The notes below the pieces were generated by a model. The model worked only from the letters and a program-made list of their open reading frames with translations, had not been told where the DNA came from and searched no databases. From contig DATJJW010000305.1 of the NCBI GenBank assembly GCA_035491935.1, forward strand, positions 1 through 13,879: DNA of 13,879 nt. Reading direction: 5' to 3'. Source of the stretch: DATJJW01 sp035491935. GTDB taxonomy: Bacteria; Pseudomonadota; Alphaproteobacteria; ATCC43930; CGMCC-115725. Numbering within the stretch: position 1 is the first letter of the stretch; every line of letters begins with the position of its first letter. Position numbers and translations under genes: made by a program. This document shows positions 1 to 7,680 of this stretch, in pieces.

Positions 1-297
1 GTTCTCGCGGCGAATGCAGCCGAAGCCCTGGCGCTGTTGGAGAAAGATGGAGCGGATTTCGACGTCGTTTTTTCGGATGTGGTCATGCCCGGCATGACCG
101 GCGTCGAACTGGCTCAAGAAATACACCGCCGGTATCCTCAACTGCCCGTGGTCCTGACATCCGGCTATAGCCATATATTGGCTGAAACCGAAACTCATGA
201 GTTCGCGCTTTTGCAGAAGCCCTATTCGGTGGAGCAGTTATCGGCCTTCTTGCACAAGGTGGCTCGCACCCGGCACCACGCGAAAACCGCCCAGTAG
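1..297 (+). CDS. Response-regulator receiver domain, C-terminal fragment (probably of a hybrid sensor kinase)
   Basis: This is the 3' end of a two-component gene; the frame is open from base 1, so the true start lies upstream and the TTG at 37 is an internal Leu codon. The 98 visible residues match the second half of a CheY-like receiver. The phosphoacceptor Asp is in FSDVVMPGMTG (Asp26 of the fragment), the conserved Thr is in VVLTSGYS (Thr53) and the Lys-Pro pair is in LLQKPYS (Lys73). The chain ends soon after the last helix with no DNA-binding output domain. The LTSGYS and QKPYS style is typical of receivers fused to the C-terminus of hybrid histidine kinases, but a stand-alone single-domain regulator cannot be excluded. 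It is convergent with the aromatic operon, so a regulatory link to that operon is not implied. Confidence 0.85.
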   Translation, partial: VLAANAAEALALLEKDGADFDVVFSDVVMPGMTGVELAQEIHRRYPQLPVVLTSGYSHILAETETHEFALLQKPYSVEQLSAFLHKVARTRHHAKTAQ

Positions 298-365
298 CGG
301 CCCAAGGCGGCCGGTCCGCGGTCCCATTCGTAGATTGGATTTTGACTTCGGCCTCTATTTGGCCC
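298..365. other. Convergent intergenic spacer, no clear terminator
   Basis: This 68-bp gap separates the receiver gene (+) from the last gene of the aromatic operon (-). It contains GGCC-rich short inverted motifs, such as GGCC-N7-GGCC near 346-363, but no stable stem followed by a T-run on either strand. Termination here may be Rho-dependent; nothing else is visible. Confidence 0.4.
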
Positions 366-1565
366 CTACCCCTCGAAATCATACAGCCACGACATCGCCT
401 CGAACGCCTGGGCTGGCGTGCGTGACGCTAGCGTCACGTTGCGCAGTTCCCTTGCCACGCCGCTGGCGTGATAGACCTCGCCGTAGAGCCTTGCGGTCAG
501 CTGCACCCGCGCCGTGCGCAGGTAGCGGGCTTCCTGGTAGTCGAGGAAAGCGGCGGCGAAGTCGCCCTGATGCTTCTCGGCCCGGTCGGCCAGGCACACC
601 GCGTCCTCGATCGCCATGCAGGCACCTTGCGCCAGATATTGCAGCGTGGGATGCGCGGCATCGCCCAAGAGGGTCAGGCGGCCCTGGCTCCAATTCTTCA
701 CCGGGTCGCGGTCGCACAGCACCCACATGCGCCAGCTCTCGATCTTGGCCAGCAGGGTCTCGACCGCCGGGCATGAGCCCTGGAAGCGCTCCTGCAGCTC
801 CTCGGCATCGCCATAGTCGTTCCAGCCTTCGGTGAAGCGGTTGGAGTGGAACACGGCGACCAGGTTGAACAGCTGCCCGGTGCGCAAGGGGTAATGCACC
901 AGATGCCGCTTCTCGCCGGCCCACAGCACCATGGATTGCCAGCGCAGATCCTCCGGCATCTCGGTCGTCGGCAGCACGGCGCGATAGGCGATGTGGCCGG
1001 AGATGCGCGGACGGCCGTCGCCGACGATGTGCTGGCGCACCATCGACCAGAGGCCATCGGCGCCGATCAGCGCCGCGCCCTCGATGGTCTCGTCCGTGTC
1101 GAGGGTGAGCGCGGCGTGGCTGCCCTTGTCGGCGACGGCCGTCACCTTGGCGTTGGTGCGCAGTTGGATGAGGTTCGAGGTCTTGCAGACCTCCAGCAGC
1201 ACGCGATGCAGATCGGCGCGGTGGATGACCGCGTAAGGATAGCCGAAGCGGTCGAGGAAGGGCGATCCTGCCGGGATGCTCGTCACCTCCTCCGCCGTAA
1301 TGGCGTCGCGCATCACCAGCGTCTCGGGCAGCACGGCCAATTCCATGATGGGGCCACGGATGCCGAGGCGGTCGAACATGCGGAAGACGTTGGGGCCTAG
1401 CTGGATGCCGGCGCCGATCTCGGCGAATTCCGGCGCCTGCTCCAGCACGATCGAGGGGTAACCCTTCAGCGCCAGCGCATAGGCCGCCGCCAGCCCGCCG
1501 ATGCCGCCGCCGACGATAAGGACTGGTAAGTCCGTCTTGGGCAGATCGGGTTTGGTGGTCGCCAT
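366..1565 (-). CDS. FAD-dependent aromatic hydroxylase, 3-hydroxybenzoate 6-hydroxylase type
   Basis: This 399-residue single-component flavoprotein monooxygenase is expected to use NAD(P)H and O2 to hydroxylate a phenolic acid. In the closest family I recognise, 3-hydroxybenzoate becomes gentisate. Visible motifs are the N-terminal FAD-binding GGGIGG (residues 19-24) with the ribose-binding Glu42 at the end of strand 2, the GADG signature (168-171), and the second FAD motif GDAAHP (301-306). The following stretch LQYLAQGACMAIEDA (308-322) is characteristic of the 3-hydroxybenzoate 6-hydroxylase / salicylate hydroxylase-like branch. Length is normal for the family. AGGAG lies 7 nt before the ATG, and the start is only 2 bp after the amidohydrolase stop codon, so this is the last gene of the six-gene operon. 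The exact substrate is inferred; it could be a decarboxylated or demethylated product of the upstream enzymes rather than 3-hydroxybenzoate itself. Confidence 0.87.
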   Translation of the reverse strand: MATTKPDLPKTDLPVLIVGGGIGGLAAAYALALKGYPSIVLEQAPEFAEIGAGIQLGPNVFRMFDRLGIRGPIMELAVLPETLVMRDAITAEEVTSIPAGSPFLDRFGYPYAVIHRADLHRVLLEVCKTSNLIQLRTNAKVTAVADKGSHAALTLDTDETIEGAALIGADGLWSMVRQHIVGDGRPRISGHIAYRAVLPTTEMPEDLRWQSMVLWAGEKRHLVHYPLRTGQLFNLVAVFHSNRFTEGWNDYGDAEELQERFQGSCPAVETLLAKIESWRMWVLCDRDPVKNWSQGRLTLLGDAAHPTLQYLAQGACMAIEDAVCLADRAEKHQGDFAAAFLDYQEARYLRTARVQLTARLYGEVYHASGVARELRNVTLASRTPAQAFEAMSWLYDFEG

Positions 1566-1567
1566 CT

Positions 1568-2521
1568 CTATTCTCCTCGCAGACGCGGGAACAGCGCGAG
1601 CGCGTTCTCGCGGAAGGCGCCGCCGAAGCGGGGGCCTTGAGCATTACCGACCACCGCATCGACGGTCGCCTGGCCGACCTTCTCGTCGCAATAGGGCCAG
1701 TCGCTGCCGAACAGGATGCGGTCGGGCGTGGTGATCTCGTTCAGACAGGCCAGCACCTGGGGCCCCGAGGCTTGCGCCAGGTCGAAATAGAACCGGCCGA
1801 TCTGGGCCATGACCCGCTCCCGCGTCATCGCGGCATAACGCTGGTCGATCATCGAGGCGAGCGAGACGCGCCAGGAGAGATAGGGCAAGGCGCCGCCGGC
1901 ATGGGCCAGGATGAAGCGGATGCGGGCATAGCGTTCGACGGCGCCGGAGAAGACGAGGCCCAAGGCCGCCCGGGTCGTATCGATCGGGAATTCGACCAGG
2001 AATCCCGCCAGATCCTTCTGGATGCCGCGGCTCCTCGGGTGGAAGTTCGGATGCACGAAGACGGTGGCGCCATGATGGTCCAGCGCCTCCAGCACCGGCA
2101 CGAATTCGGGGTCCGACAGGAAAGCCTCGCCATAGCTCGCCAGCAATCCCACGCCGTCGAGCTTCAACGTAGCGAGCGCGTATTCGATCTCCTTGACCGC
2201 GCCCGCGACATCCGGCAGCGGCAGCACGGCGAAGCTGCCGAAACGCTGCGGGTACCCGGCCGCCATCTCGGCGAAAGTCTCGTTGCAGCGGCGGGCGAGC
2301 GCTCGGGCTGCGGCATCGTCGCCGAAATGCACCCCCGGCTGCGAGATCGAGTTGATGGTGGCGGATATCTCCAGCCGGTCCATCATCTCGATCTGCGCCT
2401 GCGCCGACCATCTCGGAAAACCCGCGCTGATCGAAGGCGCGCGGCCGCTCGCCGTCACGGCCTGGGTGTAATAGTCCGGCAGGATATGGGCGTGGACGTC
2501 GATGAGCTTGGTAGGGGCCAT
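1568..2521 (-). CDS. Amidohydrolase-fold aromatic acid decarboxylase (ACMSD / 6-methylsalicylate decarboxylase-like)
   Basis: This 317-residue metal-dependent TIM-barrel enzyme belongs to the amidohydrolase-2 family. All metal-site elements are present: HAH near the N-terminus (His10, His12), His157 in FVHPNF, His207 in LAHAGG and Asp274 in FGSDWP. Family members of this size without urease-type lysine chemistry include ACMSD, gamma-resorcylate, 2,3-dihydroxybenzoate, 5-carboxyvanillate and 6-methylsalicylate decarboxylases. The segment SQPGVHFGDDAAARALARR (60-78, first residues Ser-Gln) resembles the 6-methylsalicylate decarboxylase-like group as I remember it, so non-oxidative decarboxylation of an ortho-hydroxybenzoate is the best inference. 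A hydrolase or lactonase role is less likely but not excluded. The gene starts 4 bp after the second Rieske gene and ends 2 bp before the flavoprotein gene, so it is embedded in the operon. A GGAGG sits about 14 nt upstream of the ATG, rather far, so translation may rely on coupling. Confidence 0.82.
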   Translation of the reverse strand: MAPTKLIDVHAHILPDYYTQAVTASGRAPSISAGFPRWSAQAQIEMMDRLEISATINSISQPGVHFGDDAAARALARRCNETFAEMAAGYPQRFGSFAVLPLPDVAGAVKEIEYALATLKLDGVGLLASYGEAFLSDPEFVPVLEALDHHGATVFVHPNFHPRSRGIQKDLAGFLVEFPIDTTRAALGLVFSGAVERYARIRFILAHAGGALPYLSWRVSLASMIDQRYAAMTRERVMAQIGRFYFDLAQASGPQVLACLNEITTPDRILFGSDWPYCDEKVGQATVDAVVGNAQGPRFGGAFRENALALFPRLRGE

Positions 2522-2525
2522 CGAG

Positions 2526-3572
2526 TCAGACCGCCTCCGCCAGATGCGCCGTCCCCGCCGATTTCTCCGCCTCGATCATCTGCTTCATGACCCGGCGGAT
2601 ACGCACGGCGCCGCCGTCGCAGGAGAGCAGCACCGGCTTCATGCTCATGAGGTCGCGGTCGCCCAGCACCTTCTGCTGCGCCTCGATCACCGGCTTGTCC
2701 TGCTCGCTGAATGCCACGCGCTGCCATTCGCGGACATGGGCGTCGGTCTCCGGATCGTCGAGTTTGAAGCCTCTGGCGTGGGCGAAGAAGTAATGCGTCG
2801 AGGCGCCCGTCTCCGGCGTCAAGAGATGCGTGCCATAGGTCTGGACGCCGGCAGCCCGTGGCCGGCCCGTGGGCGTGCAGCCGGCATCGAGACGGATGAG
2901 GCCGGGCGCGTCCCAGCGTATGTCGACCCAGCGATCGACGATGAGGTCCATATCGTCCATGAAGCGGCCGTAAGACTGCGGAACCTTGCCGTTGGGGAAC
3001 AGGAAGTTGGTGTGCACCGTCTTGCCGTCCTGGCGGATCTCGTTCTGCGTCTCCGGGATGGTTTCCGTATGCATGAAGTTGTTGTGCACGAAATGCGGAT
3101 GGGTGAGGTCGGCCAGATTGTCGATGATCAGCTCGTAATTGGCCGCGACATGGATACGCCCCGGCAGCACCCGGCGCTTGGGATCGACCAGATAGCTGAA
3201 ATCCGGGATCAGGCTTTCATCGGCCCGGGTCCCCACGCCCATCCAGATCCAGATGAGGCCCCAGCGTTCGGCCAAGGGATAGGATTTCACTTTGGCCGCG
3301 GCCGGGATCTTCTTGTCGATCGGGCTGAAGGCGCATTTGCCGGACGCGTCGAATTGCAGCCCGTGATAGATGCACTGGACGTTGTCGCCGATCAAATGGC
3401 CGATATGCAGCGGCGCGAAGCGGTGCGGGCAGACGCCGCCGATCGCTACGGCCGATCCATCCTCCTTGCGATAGAAGACGATCGGCTCCTCCAGGATGGT
3501 GCGCGGCAGCAGGTTGCGCGTCACCTCCTCGCCCCAGGCCGCGACGTACCAGGTGTTGCGCAAGTAATCCAT
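2526..3572 (-). CDS. Rieske non-haem iron oxygenase alpha subunit, VanA/DdmC-type (second of a tandem pair)
   Basis: This 348-residue terminal oxygenase is expected to take electrons from a separate reductase/ferredoxin and perform O-demethylation or hydroxylation of an aromatic acid. The Rieske [2Fe-2S] ligands are C48-P-H50 and C67-I-Y-H70; Ile replaces the more usual Pro in the second box. The catalytic domain has Asn152, the bridging Asp155, His158 and His163 in DNLADLTHPHFVH. Asp292, in EQDKPVIEAQQ, aligns with the Asp ligand of dicamba O-demethylase by its distance from the C-terminus and its context. All residues needed for activity are present. AGGAGG overlaps the stop codon of the preceding Rieske gene and lies 8 nt from the ATG. 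It aligns without gaps to that neighbour over about the first 85 residues, so the two are paralogues. No VanB-like reductase is encoded in the window. Confidence 0.9.
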   Translation of the reverse strand: MDYLRNTWYVAAWGEEVTRNLLPRTILEEPIVFYRKEDGSAVAIGGVCPHRFAPLHIGHLIGDNVQCIYHGLQFDASGKCAFSPIDKKIPAAAKVKSYPLAERWGLIWIWMGVGTRADESLIPDFSYLVDPKRRVLPGRIHVAANYELIIDNLADLTHPHFVHNNFMHTETIPETQNEIRQDGKTVHTNFLFPNGKVPQSYGRFMDDMDLIVDRWVDIRWDAPGLIRLDAGCTPTGRPRAAGVQTYGTHLLTPETGASTHYFFAHARGFKLDDPETDAHVREWQRVAFSEQDKPVIEAQQKVLGDRDLMSMKPVLLSCDGGAVRIRRVMKQMIEAEKSAGTAHLAEAV

Positions 3573-3584
3573 GGGCTCGCCCTC

Positions 3585-4625
3585 CTACTGTGCCGCCGTG
3601 CGGATTCCGGCCGCCTCTTCCTGCAGCAGCCGGGCCATGACCCGGCGGGCGCGCACCGCGGCCGTGTCGATCGGCAGCAAGACAGGTTTGAGTGCCATGA
3701 TGTCGGTGGTGACGATCGCCTTCTGGATCGCCTCGATCATCGGCTTGTCCTGCTCGCCGAAGCCCACCGCCTGCCAATGGCGGATGGCTTCGTCCTCCTC
3801 CGGATCGTCCTGCAGGTAGTTGCGGCTGGAGCCGTAGAAATAATGCGTCGAGGTCTCGGTCTCGGGCGTCAGGATATGGGTACCGTTCTGGCCCGCGCCC
3901 TCTTCCTTCGGCGTGCCGGTCGGTGCGACGCCGGTGTCGAGCACGCAGACGCCGGGCGCGTTCCAGCGCAGATTGACCCAGTAATCGACCGGCATGTCCT
4001 TGTCGGCATAGGCGCGCATGCGCGACTTCGGCCCCTTGGTGTTCACCATCAGGCGCCGGCTGTGGATGGTGTCGCCTTCCTGGCTCACCTCCTGAGGCGT
4101 CGACAGCCGGTCCTTGTTGAAGTGGAAATTGGCGTGCAGGAACATCGAGTGGCTGAGGTCGAGCAGATTGTCGACCACCATCTCGTAATGCGCCGCCACC
4201 ACCGATTTGCCGGTGATCGTCCGGCGCTTCGGATCGGTCAGGTGCGAGAAATCGGGGATCTTCTCAGGATCGGCCAGGGCCGGTTCGCCCATCCAGATCC
4301 AGAGGCAGGCATGGCGCTCGACGGTCGGATAGGCCTTGACCTTGGCCGCCTTGGGGATGGCGCCGTCGGCATGGGGATTGAGCGAACAGGCGCCGGTATG
4401 GTCGAATTGCAGCCCGTGATAGGGGCATTCGACGGCATCGCCGACGACCTTGCCCAGTTCCAGCGGCGCGAAGCGGTGTGGGCATAACCCGCCGATCGCG
4501 GCCAGCTCGCCGTTCTCGCGGCGATATATGAGCACATGCTCGCCCAGGAGCTTGCGGCCGAGCATGCCGCCCTCCAGCTCGGATATCCAAGCGGCGACGT
4601 ACCAGAGGTTCCTGACGAAGGGCAT
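3585..4625 (-). CDS. Rieske non-haem iron oxygenase alpha subunit, VanA/DdmC-type (first of a tandem pair)
   Basis: This 346-residue oxygenase is of the vanillate O-demethylase / dicamba O-demethylase type. The Rieske cluster ligands are C48-P-H50 and C67-P-Y-H70. The mononuclear iron site is Asn153 and Asp156 with His159 and His164 in DNLLDLSHSMFLH, plus Asp293 in EQDKPMIEAIQK. These positions are each one less than the described dicamba monooxygenase ligands (Asn154, His160, His165, Asp294, from memory). A strong RBS (TAAGGAG, 8 nt from the ATG) supports the start. It lies 25 bp after the aldolase-family gene and 12 bp before its paralogue. The two oxygenases could form a hetero-oligomer, act on successive methoxy or ring positions, or have different substrates; the sequence alone does not decide. 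Confidence 0.91.
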   Translation of the reverse strand: MPFVRNLWYVAAWISELEGGMLGRKLLGEHVLIYRRENGELAAIGGLCPHRFAPLELGKVVGDAVECPYHGLQFDHTGACSLNPHADGAIPKAAKVKAYPTVERHACLWIWMGEPALADPEKIPDFSHLTDPKRRTITGKSVVAAHYEMVVDNLLDLSHSMFLHANFHFNKDRLSTPQEVSQEGDTIHSRRLMVNTKGPKSRMRAYADKDMPVDYWVNLRWNAPGVCVLDTGVAPTGTPKEEGAGQNGTHILTPETETSTHYFYGSSRNYLQDDPEEDEAIRHWQAVGFGEQDKPMIEAIQKAIVTTDIMALKPVLLPIDTAAVRARRVMARLLQEEAAGIRTAAQ

Positions 4626-4633
4626 TTGTGTAT

Positions 4634-4640
4634 CTCCTTA
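4634..4640 (-). promoter_or_regulatory. Strong ribosome binding site of the first Rieske gene
   Basis: The minus strand reads TAAGGAG, 8 nt before the ATG at 4625. It is the clearest Shine-Dalgarno sequence in the operon and fixes the start of the first oxygenase gene. Confidence 0.75.
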
Positions 4641-4650
4641 CCTCGAGGCG

Positions 4651-5403
4651 TCACGTCTTCGTCCCGCAGGCGCAGCGGTGACGGTAATAGTCCCAGGCAC
4701 GGCCCAAGCCGGGCCCGTTCGGGTCGTAGTCCGCAGCCTTGGCCGGATTCCTGCCGTCATAGAGCCGCGCATCGATCTCGCCGGGGCTGAGGCACTTCAC
4801 CCGCGCGCCCATCTGCATGGCCGCGGCCTGAACGCGGGCGTTCTTCGGCGTGTAGACGGCGAGGCGCAGCACCTCGATCAGGGTCGGGGCCGCCACGACG
4901 AAGCCATGGCCGCGCATCAGCGCCACCGTGCCGCGCCCCAGCGACACTGCCAGATCGTCGGCCTGGACGATGTTGCGCACGAGCAGGTCCGTGTCGCCGA
5001 ACCTGTCGGCAATGTCCCAGACCGGTGCGACGCCGCCCATATTGCTGGCGCTGTGGATGACCGGACGCAACGGCACCTCGGTCAAACCGAAGGGCAGCAC
5101 CTCTTCCGCATGGCTGTGCACCACGGCGCCGAGATCAGGCCGCGCCTTCAAGATGCCGGCATGGATGAAGCGTTCGGCATAAAGCGGGCGGGTGTCGGGC
5201 TCGACCGGCTCGCCATCCATGCCGAAGGTGATGATGTCGCCCGATTCGATCAGCGCCGGGCTGCGCGACCAGGCGAGCAGGAAGCGGTCCGGATGATCGG
5301 GATGCCGCACGCTGACATGGCCATAGGCATCGAGCACGCCCTCGTAATCGAGCGCCTTGTTGGCGAGCACCAGCTCGTCGATGGCCTTGGCCAGGCGGCT
5401 CAT
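4651..5403 (-). CDS. Class II aldolase/adducin-fold protein, probable aromatic acid decarboxylase
   Basis: This 250-residue protein has the class II aldolase fold with its zinc site intact: Glu77 in YAERFIH, His96 and His98 in VVHSHAEEV, and His166 in MRGHGF. The phosphate/carboxylate-loop equivalent is GHVSVR (28-33) near the N-terminus. In aromatic operons this fold is usually annotated as an HCOMODA-type or 3,4-dihydroxyphthalate-type decarboxylase rather than a sugar aldolase, and LRPVIHSASNMGG (112-124) fits that branch. I therefore infer decarboxylation of a hydroxylated aromatic carboxylate or a ring-derived keto acid. A lyase splitting a pyruvate-type intermediate remains possible. 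The ATG overlaps the TGA of the transporter gene by one base (TGATG), with GGGAGG 7 nt upstream, indicating translational coupling. Confidence 0.83.
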   Translation of the reverse strand: MSRLAKAIDELVLANKALDYEGVLDAYGHVSVRHPDHPDRFLLAWSRSPALIESGDIITFGMDGEPVEPDTRPLYAERFIHAGILKARPDLGAVVHSHAEEVLPFGLTEVPLRPVIHSASNMGGVAPVWDIADRFGDTDLLVRNIVQADDLAVSLGRGTVALMRGHGFVVAAPTLIEVLRLAVYTPKNARVQAAAMQMGARVKCLSPGEIDARLYDGRNPAKAADYDPNGPGLGRAWDYYRHRCACGTKT

Positions 5404-6767
5404 CAGGATGCCTCCCTCATCGCCGCCGTCATCTCGACCCCACCCCGGCGCAGCCGCGCGCGGTAGATGAGGCCCAGCGCCAGGCAGGTGCAGGTGACCA
5501 CCGCATAGGGCGCGGCGATAAGCTGCGTCACCTGGGATGTCGGCAGATGCGCGGCCAGCAGGTAGCCGGTCACCAGCGGCCCCAGCGTCAGCGCCACCCG
5601 GCCGCAGCCGCTGGCCCAGCCGATGCCCTTGGCGCGGATATTGGTCGGGTAGAACGAGGCGACGGTGGCGTTCAGCGAATTATGCGTCACCTGGCAGGTG
5701 GTGAAGGCCAGCATGGCCATGGCGATGTGCGTGCCGATGGAGACATTGGCCCCCAGCACCAGGATCGCGACCATGGCAATGATCGCCGTGCCCACGGTCG
5801 CGAGCTGGCCGAACCGATCGATGAGCGGCGCCAGGAGGACCATGGCGCACAACCCGCCCATGGCGCCCCAGGCGTATGCCAGCGGCGCCTGGGATTGCGG
5901 CACGCCGGCATCGGTCAGGATGGTGGTCATCCAGCTCAACATGGTCATGAATGTGAGCGATTCCGCGAAATAGCCCAGCCACAAGAGCGGCGTCACCACG
6001 CGCCGGTCATCGGCAAACAGCTCGCGGATCGAGTATTTGCCGGCCGGCGGTACGGAGATGGTGAAGCGGGTGAAAGGGCTGATCGCGGCGCCCGGCGCGA
6101 TACGCTTCACCGTGGCCCGGGTGCGGGCCGAATCCGGCTCCCGCAATGTCAGGAAGCGCACCGATTCCGGCAGGATGAAATAAAGGATGATCGCCAGCGT
6201 GACGCCGGTGCATCCGGCGACGATGAACGGGATCTGCCAGCCATGGCTGGGGATGAAATGCGAGGCGACCCAGCCGCTGATCGAGCTGCCGAGCGAATAA
6301 CCGACGAAGCCCAGCAGCACGAATGTCGCGCGGAATTTCTTCGGCGCCGTCTCGTTCAGCAGTGCCACGACATTGGGGATGACGCCGCCGATGCCAAGCC
6401 CGGCCAGGAAGCGCAGATATATGAGATGATCCATCGAGCTGGCGAAGGCCACGGCCACGGCCGGCAGGCTGTAGACGAAGATCGAGAAGATCGCGCCGTT
6501 CTTGCGGCCGTAGATGTCGCCGATGAAGCCGAAGGTCAGGCTGCCGATGAGGATGCCGAAATTGCCGCTGGCGAAGACCTGGCCCATGGCCGCGCGGCTG
6601 GCGCCCAGCGCCTTCAGGATCTGCGGTGCCGCGACGTTGGCCGAGGCGAAATCCATGCCGTCGACGGTCAGGATCAGGCAGCCCAGCACCACCATGTAGA
6701 GGTGGAAGGCATTGAGCCGCTGCGTCTCGACCAGCTGGCCGATCTCTATCGTCTCCTCGCTCGCCAT
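5403..6767 (-). CDS. MFS transporter, aromatic acid:H+ symporter (AAHS) type
   Basis: This 454-residue inner-membrane transporter has about 12 hydrophobic segments. The first helix carries DGMDFA (36-41), the counterpart of the essential DG(F/Y)D motif of PcaK/BenK-type aromatic acid symporters. The loop 2-3 signature is GFIGDIYGRK (80-89), and a long cytoplasmic loop lies between helices 6 and 7 (about residues 190-245), as in the family. Short hydrophilic tails and normal length indicate an intact gene. It is the first gene of the operon, facing the divergent IclR regulator, so it probably imports the substrate that the five downstream enzymes process. Only a weak RBS (AAGGG, about 11 nt from the ATG) is visible. 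The substrate is inferred from context to be a substituted benzoate. Confidence 0.88.
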   Translation of the reverse strand: MASEETIEIGQLVETQRLNAFHLYMVVLGCLILTVDGMDFASANVAAPQILKALGASRAAMGQVFASGNFGILIGSLTFGFIGDIYGRKNGAIFSIFVYSLPAVAVAFASSMDHLIYLRFLAGLGIGGVIPNVVALLNETAPKKFRATFVLLGFVGYSLGSSISGWVASHFIPSHGWQIPFIVAGCTGVTLAIILYFILPESVRFLTLREPDSARTRATVKRIAPGAAISPFTRFTISVPPAGKYSIRELFADDRRVVTPLLWLGYFAESLTFMTMLSWMTTILTDAGVPQSQAPLAYAWGAMGGLCAMVLLAPLIDRFGQLATVGTAIIAMVAILVLGANVSIGTHIAMAMLAFTTCQVTHNSLNATVASFYPTNIRAKGIGWASGCGRVALTLGPLVTGYLLAAHLPTSQVTQLIAAPYAVVTCTCLALGLIYRARLRRGGVEMTAAMREAS

Positions 6768-6891
6768 CCCGTTCGCCCTTATTATTGTTGGGGTCGTTTT
6801 TGGATTTTGCCCGGTCTCATGCCAGGGTCTTGTCGTCTAGTTGACGCTTTGGAGTCGACGAAAGCAACTTTTTTATTGTGATATGGAAATT
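6768..6891. promoter_or_regulatory. Divergent control region of the aromatic operon and the IclR gene
   Basis: This 124-bp interval between divergent genes must hold the operon promoter (-) and the regulator promoter (+). It is AT-richer than the coding flanks, notably around 6866-6892. Possible operator elements are a directly repeated GTYGACG (6840-6846 and 6854-6860, 14 bp apart) and an imperfect dyad GCTTT-N10-AAAGC (6846-6865). I see no confident -35/-10 pair on either strand; TTGACG at 6841 has no good -10 partner at 16-18 bp. IclR-type regulators typically bind short imperfect palindromes in such spacers, so the 6840-6865 cluster is the best candidate. Confidence 0.5.
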
Positions 6892-7680
6892 ATGTCGTTT
6901 TCTCGCGCAATGAACACCTCGGACAAGCTGCTGGCGACGCTGGCGCTCTTCACCACGGAGGAGCCGGAATGGACGGTCGAGGACGCCGCATCCCGGCTCG
7001 ACCTCTCGGTCAGCACGACATACCGCTATTTCCGCAGCCTGAACGACGCCGGGCTGATCGTGGCGCCGGCCACCGGGCGTTATGTGCTGGGACCGGCGAT
7101 CGTGCAGCTCGACCGCCAGGTGCGCCTGCGCGACCCGTTGATCAAGGCGGCGCGGCCGATCATGCGCGAGCTGGCCGAACGCTGCGCCGTGCCGGCGATG
7201 TTCCTCTTATGCCGTCTCTATCGCAATCAGGTGATGTGCGTGCATCAGGAGCAAGGCGGCACGCTCTTGGACAGCGATGTCGCCTATGAGCGCGGCCGGC
7301 TGTTGACGCTGCACCGGGGCGCGGCGTCGAAGATCATCCTGGCCGGGCTGCCGGCACGCTTCGTGCGGGGATACCAGGGGCGCAACCGCGAGGACATGGC
7401 CGCGGTAGGCTTCGGCCCCGATTGGGAAGAGGTCAAGCGCAGCCTGCGCCAGCTGCGCTCCGCCGGGATCAGCGTGACCTATGGCGAACTCGACCCCGGC
7501 ATGCTCGGCATCGCCGCCCCTCTGTTCGACCCGGCCGGCAACGTCATGGGCAGCCTCGGCAAGGTGGTCGAGGACAATGCCGAGACCACCCAGGCCCTGC
7601 CCCAGCTCAAGGACGACATCCGCGAAGCGGCCGAGCGCATCACCAGGGCCATCGCGACCTGGCAGGCGCCTCAGCCATAG
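6892..7680 (+). CDS. IclR-family transcriptional regulator
   Basis: This is a two-domain IclR regulator. An N-terminal winged helix-turn-helix has the recognition helix around LSVSTTYRYFRSLNDAGLI, followed by the wing. A C-terminal effector-binding domain covers roughly the last 170 residues, including the family-typical HRGAASKIILAGLP stretch. It is divergent from the aromatic operon, so it most likely controls that operon in response to the substrate or an intermediate; whether it activates or represses cannot be read. The start is uncertain. Candidates are TTG 6841, ATG 6883, ATG 6892 (GGAA 3 nt upstream) and ATG 6910 (no RBS). From 6892 it is 262 residues and from 6910 it is 256; both fit the family and the DNA-binding domain is complete in either. 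Its 3' end overlaps the convergent small ORF by 10 bp. Confidence 0.9.
   Translation: MSFSRAMNTSDKLLATLALFTTEEPEWTVEDAASRLDLSVSTTYRYFRSLNDAGLIVAPATGRYVLGPAIVQLDRQVRLRDPLIKAARPIMRELAERCAVPAMFLLCRLYRNQVMCVHQEQGGTLLDSDVAYERGRLLTLHRGAASKIILAGLPARFVRGYQGRNREDMAAVGFGPDWEEVKRSLRQLRSAGISVTYGELDPGMLGIAAPLFDPAGNVMGSLGKVVEDNAETTQALPQLKDDIREAAERITRAIATWQAPQP

Noticed and set aside
298..365. Possible bidirectional terminator between the convergent genes
   Set aside because: Only 4-bp GGCC arms and a CCGCGG core are seen, with no stable stem and no T-run.
2502..4487. A 661-codon open frame on the + strand opposite the two Rieske genes
   Set aside because: It is a shadow. The repeated look of its protein simply mirrors the two paralogous Rieske genes on the other strand.
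6841..6869. Sigma70-type promoter starting with TTGACG for the IclR gene
   Set aside because: At 17-bp spacing the -10 position reads GCAACT, too far from TATAAT to support a promoter call.
5547..6881. A 444-codon + strand frame opposite the MFS transporter
   Set aside because: The antisense product is hydrophilic and His/Asp/Arg-rich with no domain, while the minus strand has a complete AAHS transporter.
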